64,000 nucleotides of DNA, from assembly GCA_035573895.1 (NCBI GenBank), contig DATLZR010000167.1, positions 1-64,000 on the forward strand, read 5' to 3'. Below, piece after piece: positions 41,397 through 50,305 of this stretch (position 1 is the stretch's first letter; each line of letters opens with the position of its first letter). Origin of the DNA: Blastocatellia bacterium (GTDB taxonomy: Bacteria > Acidobacteriota > Blastocatellia > HR10). The position numbers and the translations under genes are program-made. The notes under the pieces were generated by a model. That model had not been told where the DNA came from. It ran no database searches and saw nothing but the letters and a program-made list of their open reading frames with translations.

Positions 41397-42791
41397 CTAC
41401 TCTGCGATCTCGATGAGCACAACGTCTTCACGACGCCAGGGGGGAATGGGCGGAAGCGGCGGATCGAACCCGCGGCGTTTGGTGAAGACGCCGAAAAGGA
41501 CGGGCACGCGATACGGGCGCGGCGGATACGGCGTATAGCCGTCCGTCAGCACGAACACGACATCCGGCATCGGCTGCAAGTTCAAAGCGGCTTCGATCCC
41601 CGCGACCATATTCGTCCCCCCGCCACCTGGCAGCTCCCGGCAGCGCGAGAGGAAATCCGATCGAGTGAAAACCTCGATGGGCTCATAAGGAACGGCATCG
41701 CAGGGGATGACGGTGATCGGCGTGCGCAAGCTCTCCAGGACGGCTCGCACCTCGGCCAGCGCTTGGCCCAGTTCCCGCTCGGAAATTGATCCCGAAGTAT
41801 CCACCACGCAGGCGATCCGCGGTAAGAAATCCCCCCGCAAGGATGGAGGAAATATCGGCGCGTAGGCGAACGCCCGCCGATGCGGACGGTCGAAACTGTA
41901 GTCCACGCGCTGTCCGGTGCCTCTGACGATGGCCCCACGCATGCGGCGCTTGAACAATTGGCGCCAATCCACTTTGGGCGCCAGCTTCTCTTCCGCCCAC
42001 CGAATCCATCCGGCCGGAATGTCCCCTCGATCTTTTTGCCGCACGATCTGTTCGGCGACCGATCGCCGAACCACTTCTTGCTCCACGGCCGAAAGCGCCG
42101 GCGCACGCGCATCGTCTTCGGCCAACTCCCACGGCCGTTTCTCCCCATGCACGCCGCTGCCATCATCAAATGCCGAGGGGAGTTTCCCTTCGGATTGTTT
42201 CGACTCCGGAGTCTGATCGCCAGAAGACGGGTGTTGCGTCACAAAGTTTTTCGAGGAGGATTGCTCCAGCCCCGAAGCTTGGTCATCAACCGCCCCCTCT
42301 TGCTCCCCCGCCCCGGAATCAAATGGCAGCCGGTTTCTCTCCTGCAATTGGTCGTAGTAGAACTTGGCCAGCTTGCCTTCTGGCAAGTTGAACCGAGAGG
42401 GAAGCAGAGGGGCAAAGCGCTTCGGGTGCATGAGCCCCGGCAATCGAGCATCGTTGATCTCCAGATCGCTCGCGATGTTCCACAACCTGGCCCGCGCCTC
42501 CTTCTCCCGCGCGCGCTCGGCATGCTCGCGCAGCCGATGCGTGATCTCATGGAACCATACAAACCCCAGTTCCGGCATGGCCTCTCCCCACTCGCCCTTT
42601 TCACGCACCAGTTCGGCCACCATGTGCGGATTGAAATAGACGCGCATCCCTTCATCTACGGCCGCCAGCGCCGGACAGGACTCCGTCAGCACCAATCGCG
42701 CGGCGTAGAGGGCCGGCGCCAGCCAGGGGATTTGCTCAGCCGCATAGGTCCGCGCCATGCGCACGATCCTTTCGATCTCTCCCCTATCCAT
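41397..42791 (-). CDS. VWA-like and metallopeptidase domain protein (DUF2201 type)
   Basis: This is a 464-residue protein. Residues about 60-110 carry an HExxH-type zinc motif (VWFHEITHRLREHAER) in the 'putative metallopeptidase' domain. The middle is acidic and low in complexity. The C-terminal 160 residues form a VWA-like domain with the MIDAS start VVDTSGSISERELGQAL, GGGGTNMVAGIE and VVFVLTDGYTPYP. Such proteins work with MoxR-type AAA ATPases, and one lies 5 bp upstream. The MoxR-VWA pair usually acts as a chaperone-like machine; some are part of conflict systems. The ATG at 42791 is chosen because the upstream frame runs back into the ATPase gene. Confidence 0.87.
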   Translation of the reverse strand: MDRGEIERIVRMARTYAAEQIPWLAPALYAARLVLTESCPALAAVDEGMRVYFNPHMVAELVREKGEWGEAMPELGFVWFHEITHRLREHAERAREKEARARLWNIASDLEINDARLPGLMHPKRFAPLLPSRFNLPEGKLAKFYYDQLQERNRLPFDSGAGEQEGAVDDQASGLEQSSSKNFVTQHPSSGDQTPESKQSEGKLPSAFDDGSGVHGEKRPWELAEDDARAPALSAVEQEVVRRSVAEQIVRQKDRGDIPAGWIRWAEEKLAPKVDWRQLFKRRMRGAIVRGTGQRVDYSFDRPHRRAFAYAPIFPPSLRGDFLPRIACVVDTSGSISERELGQALAEVRAVLESLRTPITVIPCDAVPYEPIEVFTRSDFLSRCRELPGGGGTNMVAGIEAALNLQPMPDVVFVLTDGYTPYPPRPYRVPVLFGVFTKRRGFDPPLPPIPPWRREDVVLIEIAE

Positions 42792-42796
42792 AGCCC

Positions 42797-43612
42797 TCAG
42801 TCCTTGACGAGCGCCTCCACGAACTGGCGAAGTGGCGTCTCCTCGAAGACGCGATGCATGAGTCTTTGAAACTCCTCCAATCTCCCCGTCTCTTGCGCTT
42901 TCGCGACCGCTCGATGCAGGATTTGCCCGCGAGCGATATGCCTCATCGGGATAAAGATCGTATCCACGCGATTGCTCTCGCATACCTGGAGCGCCAGCTC
43001 GAGGAAGACCGCCGTCGCTGCGAAGAAATCTGCGCGCCGCTTGTTCGCGCGTCGAATCAAGGATGTTCCTAAAGCTGAAAAGAGCACATAAAGCTCATCA
43101 TCGCGCAATCGCGTGACGTCCACTTTGATCTGCCCGTCCAGCAAGCTGTCCGGATCAGGCAGATGAAGGTTCCTCACGAATCCCATAAAGGCCACGGCTG
43201 GCCCCCGCCCCACACAGCCTTCCAGGAGATTGGCGAACACGATGGCCCCCTCTTTGCCCGGCTTCGGCGCCTTGCCCAAAAGATCACACGAGGCCATCAA
43301 GTGAATAGCGAACTCCCAGGTCCGCGGCGAAGCGAACGCGCGGTCTTCATCCGACGCCGATGAGCGCACGAGAGTGGGCCTACGCCGCAAGAACGCTTCC
43401 ACGAGCAGTTTCCAGTGAAGGACGCACTCTTTATGCAAAGCGGGATCAATCGCTGGAAGATCAGGCCGGGGGAAGCCCTCGCGCAACGCCTCCAGATATT
43501 CTCTCTCTTCCCACTCCCATCGGATATGCAGGAACCGGTTGCGCAAGGGAGAGGACAACTCCCATCCGCCGCTGATCATATCGGGCGGATTCGCCGCCGC
43601 GACCACCCGCAC
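42797..43612 (-). CDS. MoxR-like AAA ATPase, C-terminal part (frameshifted)
   Basis: This frame continues the ATPase begun at 43992. It starts in mid-domain: VRVVAAANPPDMISGGWELS followed by PLRNRFLHI is the sensor 1 and arginine-finger region of the MoxR family. A helical lid and C-terminal extension follow to residue 271. A single extra base in the G6 run at 43616-43621 (C6 in gene direction) would join it to the upstream part as DLPPGVRVVAAANPP. On its own it lacks Walker A and B and would not bind ATP. The frameshift is either a real mutation or a homopolymer sequencing error. Confidence 0.8.
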   Translation of the reverse strand: MRVVAAANPPDMISGGWELSSPLRNRFLHIRWEWEEREYLEALREGFPRPDLPAIDPALHKECVLHWKLLVEAFLRRRPTLVRSSASDEDRAFASPRTWEFAIHLMASCDLLGKAPKPGKEGAIVFANLLEGCVGRGPAVAFMGFVRNLHLPDPDSLLDGQIKVDVTRLRDDELYVLFSALGTSLIRRANKRRADFFAATAVFLELALQVCESNRVDTIFIPMRHIARGQILHRAVAKAQETGRLEEFQRLMHRVFEETPLRQFVEALVKD

Positions 43613-43992
43613 GCCGGGGGGAGATCGCGAAACCCCACCTTCCGCTCCAGGATCACCCGCAACAGCGCCGCTTGAACCGACGGAGGCGCCGTCGTCAATT
43701 CATCGAGAAAGAGGATGCCTTGCTGCGCCTGGTCAAAAGCGAAGCTCCACTCCGGCGGCACAAACCGCATTCGCCCGTTCTCGTGCATCGGCATGCCGGA
43801 AAAATCGGTCGGATCGTGAATCGAAGCAATGAGCGTGACCACAGGAAATCCCTCGCGGGCCAGCCCCTCGACGAAACTGGATTTCCCTTCGCCTGGCGCC
43901 CCCCAGAGGAGCGCCGGAATGCCCCAGTGGCCTTTAGGCGAGGGCGTCTGAAGCGCGATGAGTAGCTCCTCAGCGCCTTTCGGCAAAGCCAT
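43576..43992 (-). CDS. MoxR-like AAA ATPase, N-terminal part (frameshifted)
   Basis: This holds the nucleotide-binding half of an AAA ATPase. Walker A is LLWGAPGEGKSSFVEGLAR, and Walker B is GILFLDELTTAPPSVQAALL, where the region after the acidic pair fits the MoxR type. After VILERKVGFRDLPP the frame turns to unrelated residues and ends within 12 codons, because of the missing base at 43616-43621. GGAGGTGAGGC precedes the ATG. It starts 10 bp after the HEAT gene, so all four genes from 45860 to 41397 look like one operon. Confidence 0.85.
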   Translation of the reverse strand: MALPKGAEELLIALQTPSPKGHWGIPALLWGAPGEGKSSFVEGLAREGFPVVTLIASIHDPTDFSGMPMHENGRMRFVPPEWSFAFDQAQQGILFLDELTTAPPSVQAALLRVILERKVGFRDLPPACGWSRRRIRPI

Positions 43993-44002
43993 GCCTCACC
44001 TC

Positions 44003-45595
44003 CTACTCAAGGAGAAAGTTGTCCCTGAGACTCACGATGCGCCGGCTTCCTTCGTCAGGCACATCCTTGAATTTCACGACAAGACACGGTGGACGTTCAC
44101 GGTAGATCTTTTCGATCCTTCCCCTCCCATAGCGAGGATGAACGATCCATCTCCCGATCAGCGGCTCCAGAGCGGGCTCGCCGATCCGTTCAATGGCTTC
44201 GGCGACGGCCTCTCTCACCCGCGGATCCGAGCTGTTCAACGCCTTGATCAACGGCTTAACGGCTGCGGCCCCGATACTCGCTAAGGCTTCCACCGCCGCC
44301 TCCCGAATCATCCAATCCCTCAGCAGCTTGATCAACGGCTCAACAGCTCGCGCGTCCCTTATCCCCCCCAACGCCTCCACCGCCGCCCAGCGAACATCCG
44401 GATCCTCCAGCACCTCGATCAACGGCTCAACGGCTACTTCACCTAGCGCAATCACCCTCTCCCTCCCTCGAAGCCTCAGTAAAACTCTTACCGCCTCTTT
44501 GCTCTCCTTTCGACCATCTTTCACAACAGCAATCAATGGTTCAACGGCCGCTGCCCCTATCATCACTAACGCCTCCACCGCTGCCTTGCGAACCCTATCA
44601 TCCCCCAGCGCCTCGATCAACGGCTTAACGGCTCGCGCATCCCCTATCCTCCCCAACGCCTCCGCCGCCGCCCTGCGAATATTAATCCCCAGCAGGTCGG
44701 GCACGCAGAACGATCGCTTCGAGCTGTAGCCAGGTTTTACAATGTCCCGACCCTTATACCCCAGCGCCTTGATCAACGGCTCAACGGCTCGCGCGTCCCC
44801 TATCCTCCCCAACGCCTCCACCGCCGCCCATCGAACCCTCCCATCCTCCAGCGCCGCGATCAACGGCTCAACGGCCGCCGCCCCCATCCCCACTAACGCC
44901 TCCGCCGCCGCCTGGCAAACATCCTGATCCTCATCCTTCAGCGCCTCAATCAACGGCTCACCAGCTCGCGCGTCCCCGATATCCCCTAACGCGCGGGCGA
45001 TCTGACTCCGGATCTCCGGGATGAGGCTTTCCTTTTTCCCAAGCCAGCGACACAGGATGGGAACGGCTTGTGCGTCGGCGATCTGGGCCAGAGCGCGCAC
45101 AGAGGCCACTTGCACGGCGAACTCCTCATCACCAGATGCGCGCATAAGTTCGGGCACAAGCGCTGCGAGCCTCTTCTCCCCGGTTACGACAGCCGCGGCC
45201 CATCGCACAGCAGGCGCTTCGAAAACGAGAGCGGCGCGCAACCCGGATTCATCTTCCGTGTACCCCCACTCCCTCAATAAAGCTTTGGCTCTCTCCCTTG
45301 CTCCTTCATGCGAGCGAGCGAAGAAAGCCCTCAGTTGGTCAGCCATCTTACGGGTGAAGACCTTAGGAGGATCAGCTCCCCTCACGTAAAGAACCTTCTG
45401 CACGAACCGTTTCACCTCGTCCAATGCCTGAGGACATGTGCTCGCGGCCAGACGGCGCGCGCTCTCGGGCAAAAGAAGGCAGGGAGAGGACATCTTGACC
45501 GCTCCCCACCGGGTGAGCGTCATCGAGACCGGGTGGCGCGATGAACCACAGGGAAGATTGAAGTTCAATTCAAGCGCATCCTCATGCGCCCACAT
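44003..45595 (-). CDS. HEAT-repeat protein of the VWA/AAA operon
   Basis: This is a 530-residue protein. Residues about 120-480 are HEAT/PBS-lyase-type repeats with strong internal similarity (AVEPLIKAL, WAAVEALGRIGDARAVEPL and variants at least ten times). Such alpha-solenoids bind proteins. The N-terminal 110 residues look like a separate unit (SMTLTRWGAVKMSSPCLLLP). The last 50 residues (GRWIVHPRYGRGRIEKIYRE) resemble the small Tudor-like beta domain at the end of UvrD or CarD-like proteins. The ATG at 45595 follows GGAGGG. It overlaps the upstream IF2_N gene by 14 bp and lies just before the ATPase, suggesting it is a substrate adaptor. Confidence 0.82.
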   Translation of the reverse strand: MWAHEDALELNFNLPCGSSRHPVSMTLTRWGAVKMSSPCLLLPESARRLAASTCPQALDEVKRFVQKVLYVRGADPPKVFTRKMADQLRAFFARSHEGARERAKALLREWGYTEDESGLRAALVFEAPAVRWAAAVVTGEKRLAALVPELMRASGDEEFAVQVASVRALAQIADAQAVPILCRWLGKKESLIPEIRSQIARALGDIGDARAGEPLIEALKDEDQDVCQAAAEALVGMGAAAVEPLIAALEDGRVRWAAVEALGRIGDARAVEPLIKALGYKGRDIVKPGYSSKRSFCVPDLLGINIRRAAAEALGRIGDARAVKPLIEALGDDRVRKAAVEALVMIGAAAVEPLIAVVKDGRKESKEAVRVLLRLRGRERVIALGEVAVEPLIEVLEDPDVRWAAVEALGGIRDARAVEPLIKLLRDWMIREAAVEALASIGAAAVKPLIKALNSSDPRVREAVAEAIERIGEPALEPLIGRWIVHPRYGRGRIEKIYRERPPCLVVKFKDVPDEGSRRIVSLRDNFLLE

Positions 45596-45860
45596 GGATG
45601 GCTCCCTCCGACCTCCTGGCAAAGCGCCGAGAGCGGATTTGTTCGGCCTGCTCTTCGGTCAACGTATTTGAAGGCATGCTCACATCAAGACCGAGCCGCT
45701 GCGCCTCTTCGATCACACGACGCGGCTCAAGCTTCAGCTCCCGGGCCAGCTCATAAATGCGTATCTTCCTCGATGTCCCTGATCCGTCCGAACAGCCCCC
45801 AATTCCGGCAACGCCCTCCATCTTGATCTGGCCGATTCGTATCGCCGGGTTGCATTTCAA
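45582..45860 (-). CDS. small protein with an IF-2 N-terminal-like domain
   Basis: This is a 92-residue protein whose core, RIYELARELKLEPRRVIEEA followed by QRLGLDVSMPSNTLTEEQ, is the IF2_N domain found at the N terminus of translation initiation factor IF-2. Standalone copies occur as putative nucleic-acid-binding or adaptor modules. No GTPase domain follows, so this is not IF-2. The exact start is uncertain, since neither the first Met (45860) nor Met14 (45821) has a clear ribosome binding site. It overlaps the HEAT gene by 14 bp and is probably the first gene of that operon. Confidence 0.7.
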   Translation of the reverse strand: MKCNPAIRIGQIKMEGVAGIGGCSDGSGTSRKIRIYELARELKLEPRRVIEEAQRLGLDVSMPSNTLTEEQAEQIRSRRFARRSEGAIHVGA

Positions 45861-46303
45861 CTGTTTGTCCTGTCAGTGTTGCTCACTCCACATTTTTGAT
45901 TCCACGCTCTCGCCTCACCATGATCATCCTCTCCTTGATCAGCATGATCTTCCTGCTCCTGTTGCTGGTATAGGACTCCTCCTTTGAAATCCCCAGGAGT
46001 GCACGGCCCCGGCCTGGTCGGTGGAGCTGAAGGCCAGGCCCGCAGGAAGCAAACGCTCCCAGATTTTCTGCGTTCGTGGCGAACGTCCAGCTCGTGAGTG
46101 ATTCCTGTCATCCGAACCTATCTCCCTCAACTCACCTATGAACTCATCCCGACCGCGTTTATAAAAAACCCGCAACCGCTTTGCAACCCCCGCCAAGTTC
46201 GAGAGCCCCACACATTCGCAGTGCGGGCGGCCTCGAGCGTTGGGCGATACCCTCGGCCGGGATGGCGCGCCACAGCCCTCCTCTTAGCCAGAGCACGCCG
46301 AGC
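45861..46303. other. intergenic, no gene recognised
   Basis: This 443-base stretch separates the IF2_N gene from the 3' end of the next same-strand gene. A 90-codon minus frame (45939-46211) starts protein-like (VAKRLRVFYKRGRDEFIGEL) but has no family match and an unsupported end. I do not annotate it. Confidence 0.35.
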
Positions 46304-48478
46304 CTAGCGCGCCCGCGGGATGGGCCACACGGCTATCCCATCGGGCCCGCGGTGCGCGAAGACACCCGTGTCAATCTTCCCCTGTCCCGGATAGACATCA
46401 GCGAGAGGAACGGCCCTCCACCTCGTCTCGGCACTCGCTACAAGGTAGCGCACCCTGCGGCTTCCGCGGTTGATCGTGGCGGCGACTGCCGCGCCTCCGT
46501 CTGGGGCGAGGAACGGATACCCCATCGGCTCGGGACTCGAGGCCATCTCTCGGCGCACCCCCTCGTGGAAGTAGCGGAAAACGTAGCGACCGTTCTCAAG
46601 GGCCGTATAGACGACGGTACCCGGCACCGCGGCGAGGCCGCCGAACGCGTCAGCGCGGTCGAACTCTTCCCTCAGGATCCGCCCCGCCTCGAACGAGACC
46701 GAAAGCAACGCTTCTCCGCCCTCGGGAAGGCCGACCGTGACGAAGCCGGCATCAGGTCCAGTTAAGTAGTGGCTACGGATTTGCCCCACGGCTGCAGCTA
46801 GCCCGGTGAGAGACAACCCGCCGCGTATCCCAACGCAGGTCATATCCCGTCCCTCCCGGTCGTTGGACCGCGCCTCAGCGCGACTGCGTTGCGATTGAGG
46901 CGTCGGGCGGATAAAGGTCCATGTACGCTCGCCGTGGACAGCCCCTTCTGCGTCCAGCGCCCAAGCCGTGAACCAGAAACCCTGGTGATAGCTGGCAACC
47001 CCCGAAGCACGGAGACCGATGTCGCGCAACTGGCTCCCCGGCTCGGGCAGGACGTGCCGCGCCTCCACGTCAACGATGACCATCTTGGACCCGAGGTCCC
47101 CGAGCACAAGCGCAAGCTGAGCGCAAGGCGAGAACGCGATCTGGAATACTTGGTCAAACGGCAGAGGCACGAAATCAACCTTCGCCACTCGACCGTCCCT
47201 CTCCAGGTGCACGACAATCAGACGCGGCCGGGCAGGAGTTCCGTTCAGATCCGTACCGAGCAGGAGCCGGCCTCCCCTTGCAACGGCTGCGAATTCAAAC
47301 GTCTCTATATTGACTCCAGCGCGCACGAGCGCCTCGTTGCCGACGAACACGGGCCTCTCGATCGCCTCCGCCTCGGCGCAATCCTCGTTCCACAGTCGCA
47401 GAAAATCGCGCAACTCATGTATCCAAGGGAAGCACGTACCGGCCCCAGGCCCCGCGGGAGCGTCCTCCCTGCCGGCGTTCGGAAGCCGATTGGCGATCGC
47501 ATAGCTCGGCCACCAGTCCCACGCCTTTCCTTCGCGGCCATCAACGCGGCCGAAGCGAGCGACCAAACCGCTCCTCGGAATCTCTATCCAACTGACGCCC
47601 ACCTGGGCCAGTGGCAGCACTTCGCCCGGCTCCGCTACAGCGTTGCCGTTGCAATCGGACCACGCATAAAGACCGGCTCGCTCATCACCTGTTACAACCC
47701 CGTCTGCATTGCGATCGAAGCGGGCAAGATGCTCGAAGCCTGTACGCCACCCGCCGACGGTGCCCACGAGATCTCGGCCGCTGCGCGGCTCGGGCGACGC
47801 CGTCACAATCGCATCGCACCGCGCCGGGGTCCGCGGGAACCACTCGGTGATGTCCTCGAATCCGTCGCCATCTATGTCGAACACTGCAAATGGCCCGCGC
47901 GCCGTTCCAGGGTGCGGTTGGTACTCACCTCTGGAAGCCCGTATCCTGCCATCGCCGTCCAGGTCGAGCACGACAGGGCTGACCACACCGAATGAGTTAA
48001 GCTCGTAGACGTCGCCTCCGCTCCTCGCGTAGACGGGCGAGAAGGAGCGAAAAGCCCCCAAGCGGCCAGGCCATACGGCCTGCGACTGCAGGGCGCCTTC
48101 GCTGCCGCTCGCGATGAAGGCCGCCGCGAGAGCTTCGCCGCCCTCCCGAACAGCGGCCCGTTGCCCAAGAAATGCCCCATTCGCCAGGAGCGCGACGAAC
48201 AACTCGTCACCAGGCGGAAAGACGCCGGCCACCTCAAGCGCAAAGTCCGCCAGATCGTGCACGACAGGATCGTCACTGCTGATAAGAAACGCTCCGAGTA
48301 GCGACGAAATGGAGCGGATCGGGCGTTCGCCGAAGGACAGCGGAGCACTCACCAGTGGGACGCCCTCGCCATACGCATCGAGGTTGATCGTGTTCCTCTG
48401 GGGCATGGCCGGCCCCGAGGAAATGAGCGTGGCAATGACCGCAAGAGCAACTACACTACGTGCCAGCTTTCGCGTCAT
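46304..48478 (-). CDS. secreted calcium-loop protein of unknown function
   Basis: This is a 724-residue exported protein (signal peptide MTRKLARSVVALAVIATLIS, cleavage near AMPQ). The middle has several D-x-D-x-D-G calcium loops: DLDGDGRIRASRGEY, DIDGDGFEDITEW and DRNADGVVTGDE, followed by DCNGNAVAEPGEV. They resemble EF-hand/dockerin or FG-GAP loops. The last 350 residues look like a beta-propeller (VDFVPLPFDQVFQIAFSPCA; GVASYHQGFWFTAWALDAEG). The function is unknown. It is downstream of a small membrane protein and of a broken sigma/anti-sigma pair, so it may be part of an envelope regulon. Confidence 0.8.
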   Translation of the reverse strand: MTRKLARSVVALAVIATLISSGPAMPQRNTINLDAYGEGVPLVSAPLSFGERPIRSISSLLGAFLISSDDPVVHDLADFALEVAGVFPPGDELFVALLANGAFLGQRAAVREGGEALAAAFIASGSEGALQSQAVWPGRLGAFRSFSPVYARSGGDVYELNSFGVVSPVVLDLDGDGRIRASRGEYQPHPGTARGPFAVFDIDGDGFEDITEWFPRTPARCDAIVTASPEPRSGRDLVGTVGGWRTGFEHLARFDRNADGVVTGDERAGLYAWSDCNGNAVAEPGEVLPLAQVGVSWIEIPRSGLVARFGRVDGREGKAWDWWPSYAIANRLPNAGREDAPAGPGAGTCFPWIHELRDFLRLWNEDCAEAEAIERPVFVGNEALVRAGVNIETFEFAAVARGGRLLLGTDLNGTPARPRLIVVHLERDGRVAKVDFVPLPFDQVFQIAFSPCAQLALVLGDLGSKMVIVDVEARHVLPEPGSQLRDIGLRASGVASYHQGFWFTAWALDAEGAVHGERTWTFIRPTPQSQRSRAEARSNDREGRDMTCVGIRGGLSLTGLAAAVGQIRSHYLTGPDAGFVTVGLPEGGEALLSVSFEAGRILREEFDRADAFGGLAAVPGTVVYTALENGRYVFRYFHEGVRREMASSPEPMGYPFLAPDGGAAVAATINRGSRRVRYLVASAETRWRAVPLADVYPGQGKIDTGVFAHRGPDGIAVWPIPRAR

Positions 48479-48549
48479 CTATACCCCCTTTCTACTGAGC
48501 GGCTCTACCCCGTCAGGAGCGGCCGCTACTATGGATCTTTAGGAGTTCC

Positions 48550-48681
48550 TCAGTTGCCTGCGAACTCCTTGGTCAGCAGGACAATAGCCCACAAAGACCC
48601 GTTGGTCAAGAGAAGGCGTTGGCCGAAGAATCCCCCAATGGCAAACACGAGAACAAAAGATAGAACCGCATGCCTGATCAT
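48550..48681 (-). CDS. 43-residue membrane protein
   Basis: A short frame begins at an ATG five bases after GGGAGG and reads MIRHAVLSFVLVFAIGGFFG, then QRLLLTNGSLWAIVLLTKEF and AGN. It has one or two hydrophobic segments and no charge in the core, as expected for a small inner-membrane protein. It lies 71 bp upstream of the secreted calcium-loop gene on the same strand. No family is recognised. The good ribosome binding site and composition make it credible. Confidence 0.55.
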   Translation of the reverse strand: MIRHAVLSFVLVFAIGGFFGQRLLLTNGSLWAIVLLTKEFAGN

Positions 48682-48828
48682 AGCTGCCTCCCACCATGCA
48701 TGCTATTCTTCGCTTGGATCCACAAGGAGTTTTCGTATCCCGCAATCCGCTGGGATATCGCCACGCCGCGAAACGATAAAATCACCTCTCCGAGCCGACG
48801 GGCCATGGACATCTATCAGGACCTACTG

Positions 48829-49631
48829 CTACACCACTCGAATTCGATGCTCCCCCACCAGGCTGCGGTGTTGCCCGCTGACACCGTAAAGCATCACTCG
48901 ATAGCTTCCCGCGTGGAGCGATTCTGCCGGGTGCCGGGCCACCAATGCTCCATACCGATCCTTCTTCAACCCCTCTACAGTCTGAATGGTCCGATGATTG
49001 CTGGAGTGCAACTCCAGGCGGAAGTTCTCCGATCGAGCGCCAGGATCCACTTCGATCCAAAGGATGATGCTTCTTGCGCCAGTCGGGACGACGAGAGTAT
49101 TCACGCTACTTTCGCCCGCTCTGGTGGCCTCAAGCATCATCAACGGGACGTTGGCCTCTACACCAGTCAGTCGAGCAAGCTCGTTCTGCAACTGCTGCCG
49201 CAACTCGCGTTCGTAACGCAATTGCCCAACCGATAGGGTCAGAGATTGTCGCTCTTGCTCAAGTTGCCGACGGGTTTGCTCCTGCCTCGTTAACTCTTCA
49301 CGCATTAGAGGCATTCGATACAGAAGCAACCTGACAACGACACCTGCGAGCACAACGGCTACCGATGCCGTTACCGTTAGATGAGGCTTCACCCAGCCTG
49401 GTCGGACAAGCAGACTACTCCGGCAGGTTGAAGGGCAGTTTGAGGGTCCAGCCATCCCTGCCCTGCCGCGCACCGCACGCCGGCAATGAATCGTTCGGTC
49501 GCCTGCAGGGCCTCCAGGCACTCGTCGCACTCGAAAAAGTGCTCCTGAAATGCTCGCCGCTCCTCCGGGCCCAATTCGCCCCGGAGGTACGGCTCGATTA
49601 CGTCGTGTCGTTCGATTTCTTGACGAGTCAT
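48829..49631 (-). pseudogene. zf-HC2 anti-sigma factor gene with a frameshift
   Basis: The N-terminal frame (49631-49389) reads MTRQEIERHDVIEPYLRGEL and contains the anti-sigma zinc motif HFFECDECLEAL (H-x3-C-x2-C), then stops. The continuation is in another frame: PHLTVTASVAVVLAGVVVRL is a transmembrane helix, followed by a coiled coil (QTRRQLEQERQSLTLSVGQL) and a beta-rich periplasmic domain ending GEHRIRVV at 48829. The shift lies between about 49390 and 49440. Together the parts make a normal membrane anti-sigma factor. It is just downstream of the broken sigma factor gene. Confidence 0.7.
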
Positions 49632-49640
49632 GTTGAATCC

Positions 49641-49710
49641 CAAAACGTGAAGCGTGAAACATGAATTGCAACCCGCGGACCGCACATGCGGTTGCATCCT
49701 TCACGTTTTG
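49641..49710. repeat. 70-bp inverted-repeat element
   Basis: CAAAACGTGAAG (49641-49652) is the perfect complement of CTTCACGTTTTG (49699-49710). Inside, GCAACC and GGTTGC also pair. It lies in the gap between the sigma and anti-sigma genes, next to the start of the latter. Confidence 0.6.
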
Positions 49711-49761
49711 CGTTTCACATTGTAAGTGGTCCCTCGCTTCATTTTGTATCAACTTTCTTTG

Positions 49762-50305
49762 TCAATCGCCGATACACATCACGAAAATGGCGAAGCGCGC
49801 TCGATTTGACAGCCGTAACCGCTCGACTTTGATGCCGAGACGGGTGGCGATTTGCTCCTTTGACAGCTCTTCGTAGTAGTACAACCGCAAGAACTCCCGT
49901 TCTTTTGGCTTCAATCGCCTGATGGTCTTTTCGATACCCTGCTTTACGTGTGCATCAACAACCGCAGGCGTCGGAGGATGGCGTTGAATATATTCCGGGG
50001 CGACCTCCTGCTCTCGTTGATTACGCTAAACCATCTCTTGAACGACATGATAGGCCGTTGTCAAAAGGAATGACGCCAGGGCCTCCGGCGAATGCAACTG
50101 GCCCTGCCGGATGGCCCGGATCACTCGCAGGAACGTCTCAGCGCGAGCTTCTTCAGCATCGTGAGGCGAGCCCAGTTCTCCGGGCGCCAGGTAATACACC
50201 TGCACGGAGTACTTTTCGTACAATAACGGCAAGGCTTACGTTTTCGCCACGCTGGATCCTCGCCCCGAGTTCCGCATCCGGGACCGCCAACGCCTCCCTT
50301 TGCAT
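49762..50305 (-). pseudogene. ECF-type sigma-70 factor, broken by a frameshift and a stop
   Basis: From an ATG at 50305 the frame reads MQREALAVPDAELGARIQRG, a sigma region 1.2/2 start. Around 50235 it shifts frame, and LPLLYEKYSVQVYYLA and EEARAETFLRVIRAIRQG (region 2) follow. A TAG at 50026-50028 interrupts just after AYHVVQEMV. Beyond it, KTIRRLKPKEREFLRLYYYE and LSKEQIATRLGIKVERLRLS (region 4) run to the TGA at 49762. Order and spacing of regions fit a small ECF sigma factor with its zf-HC2 anti-sigma gene downstream. Two separate lesions suggest true decay. Confidence 0.75.
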
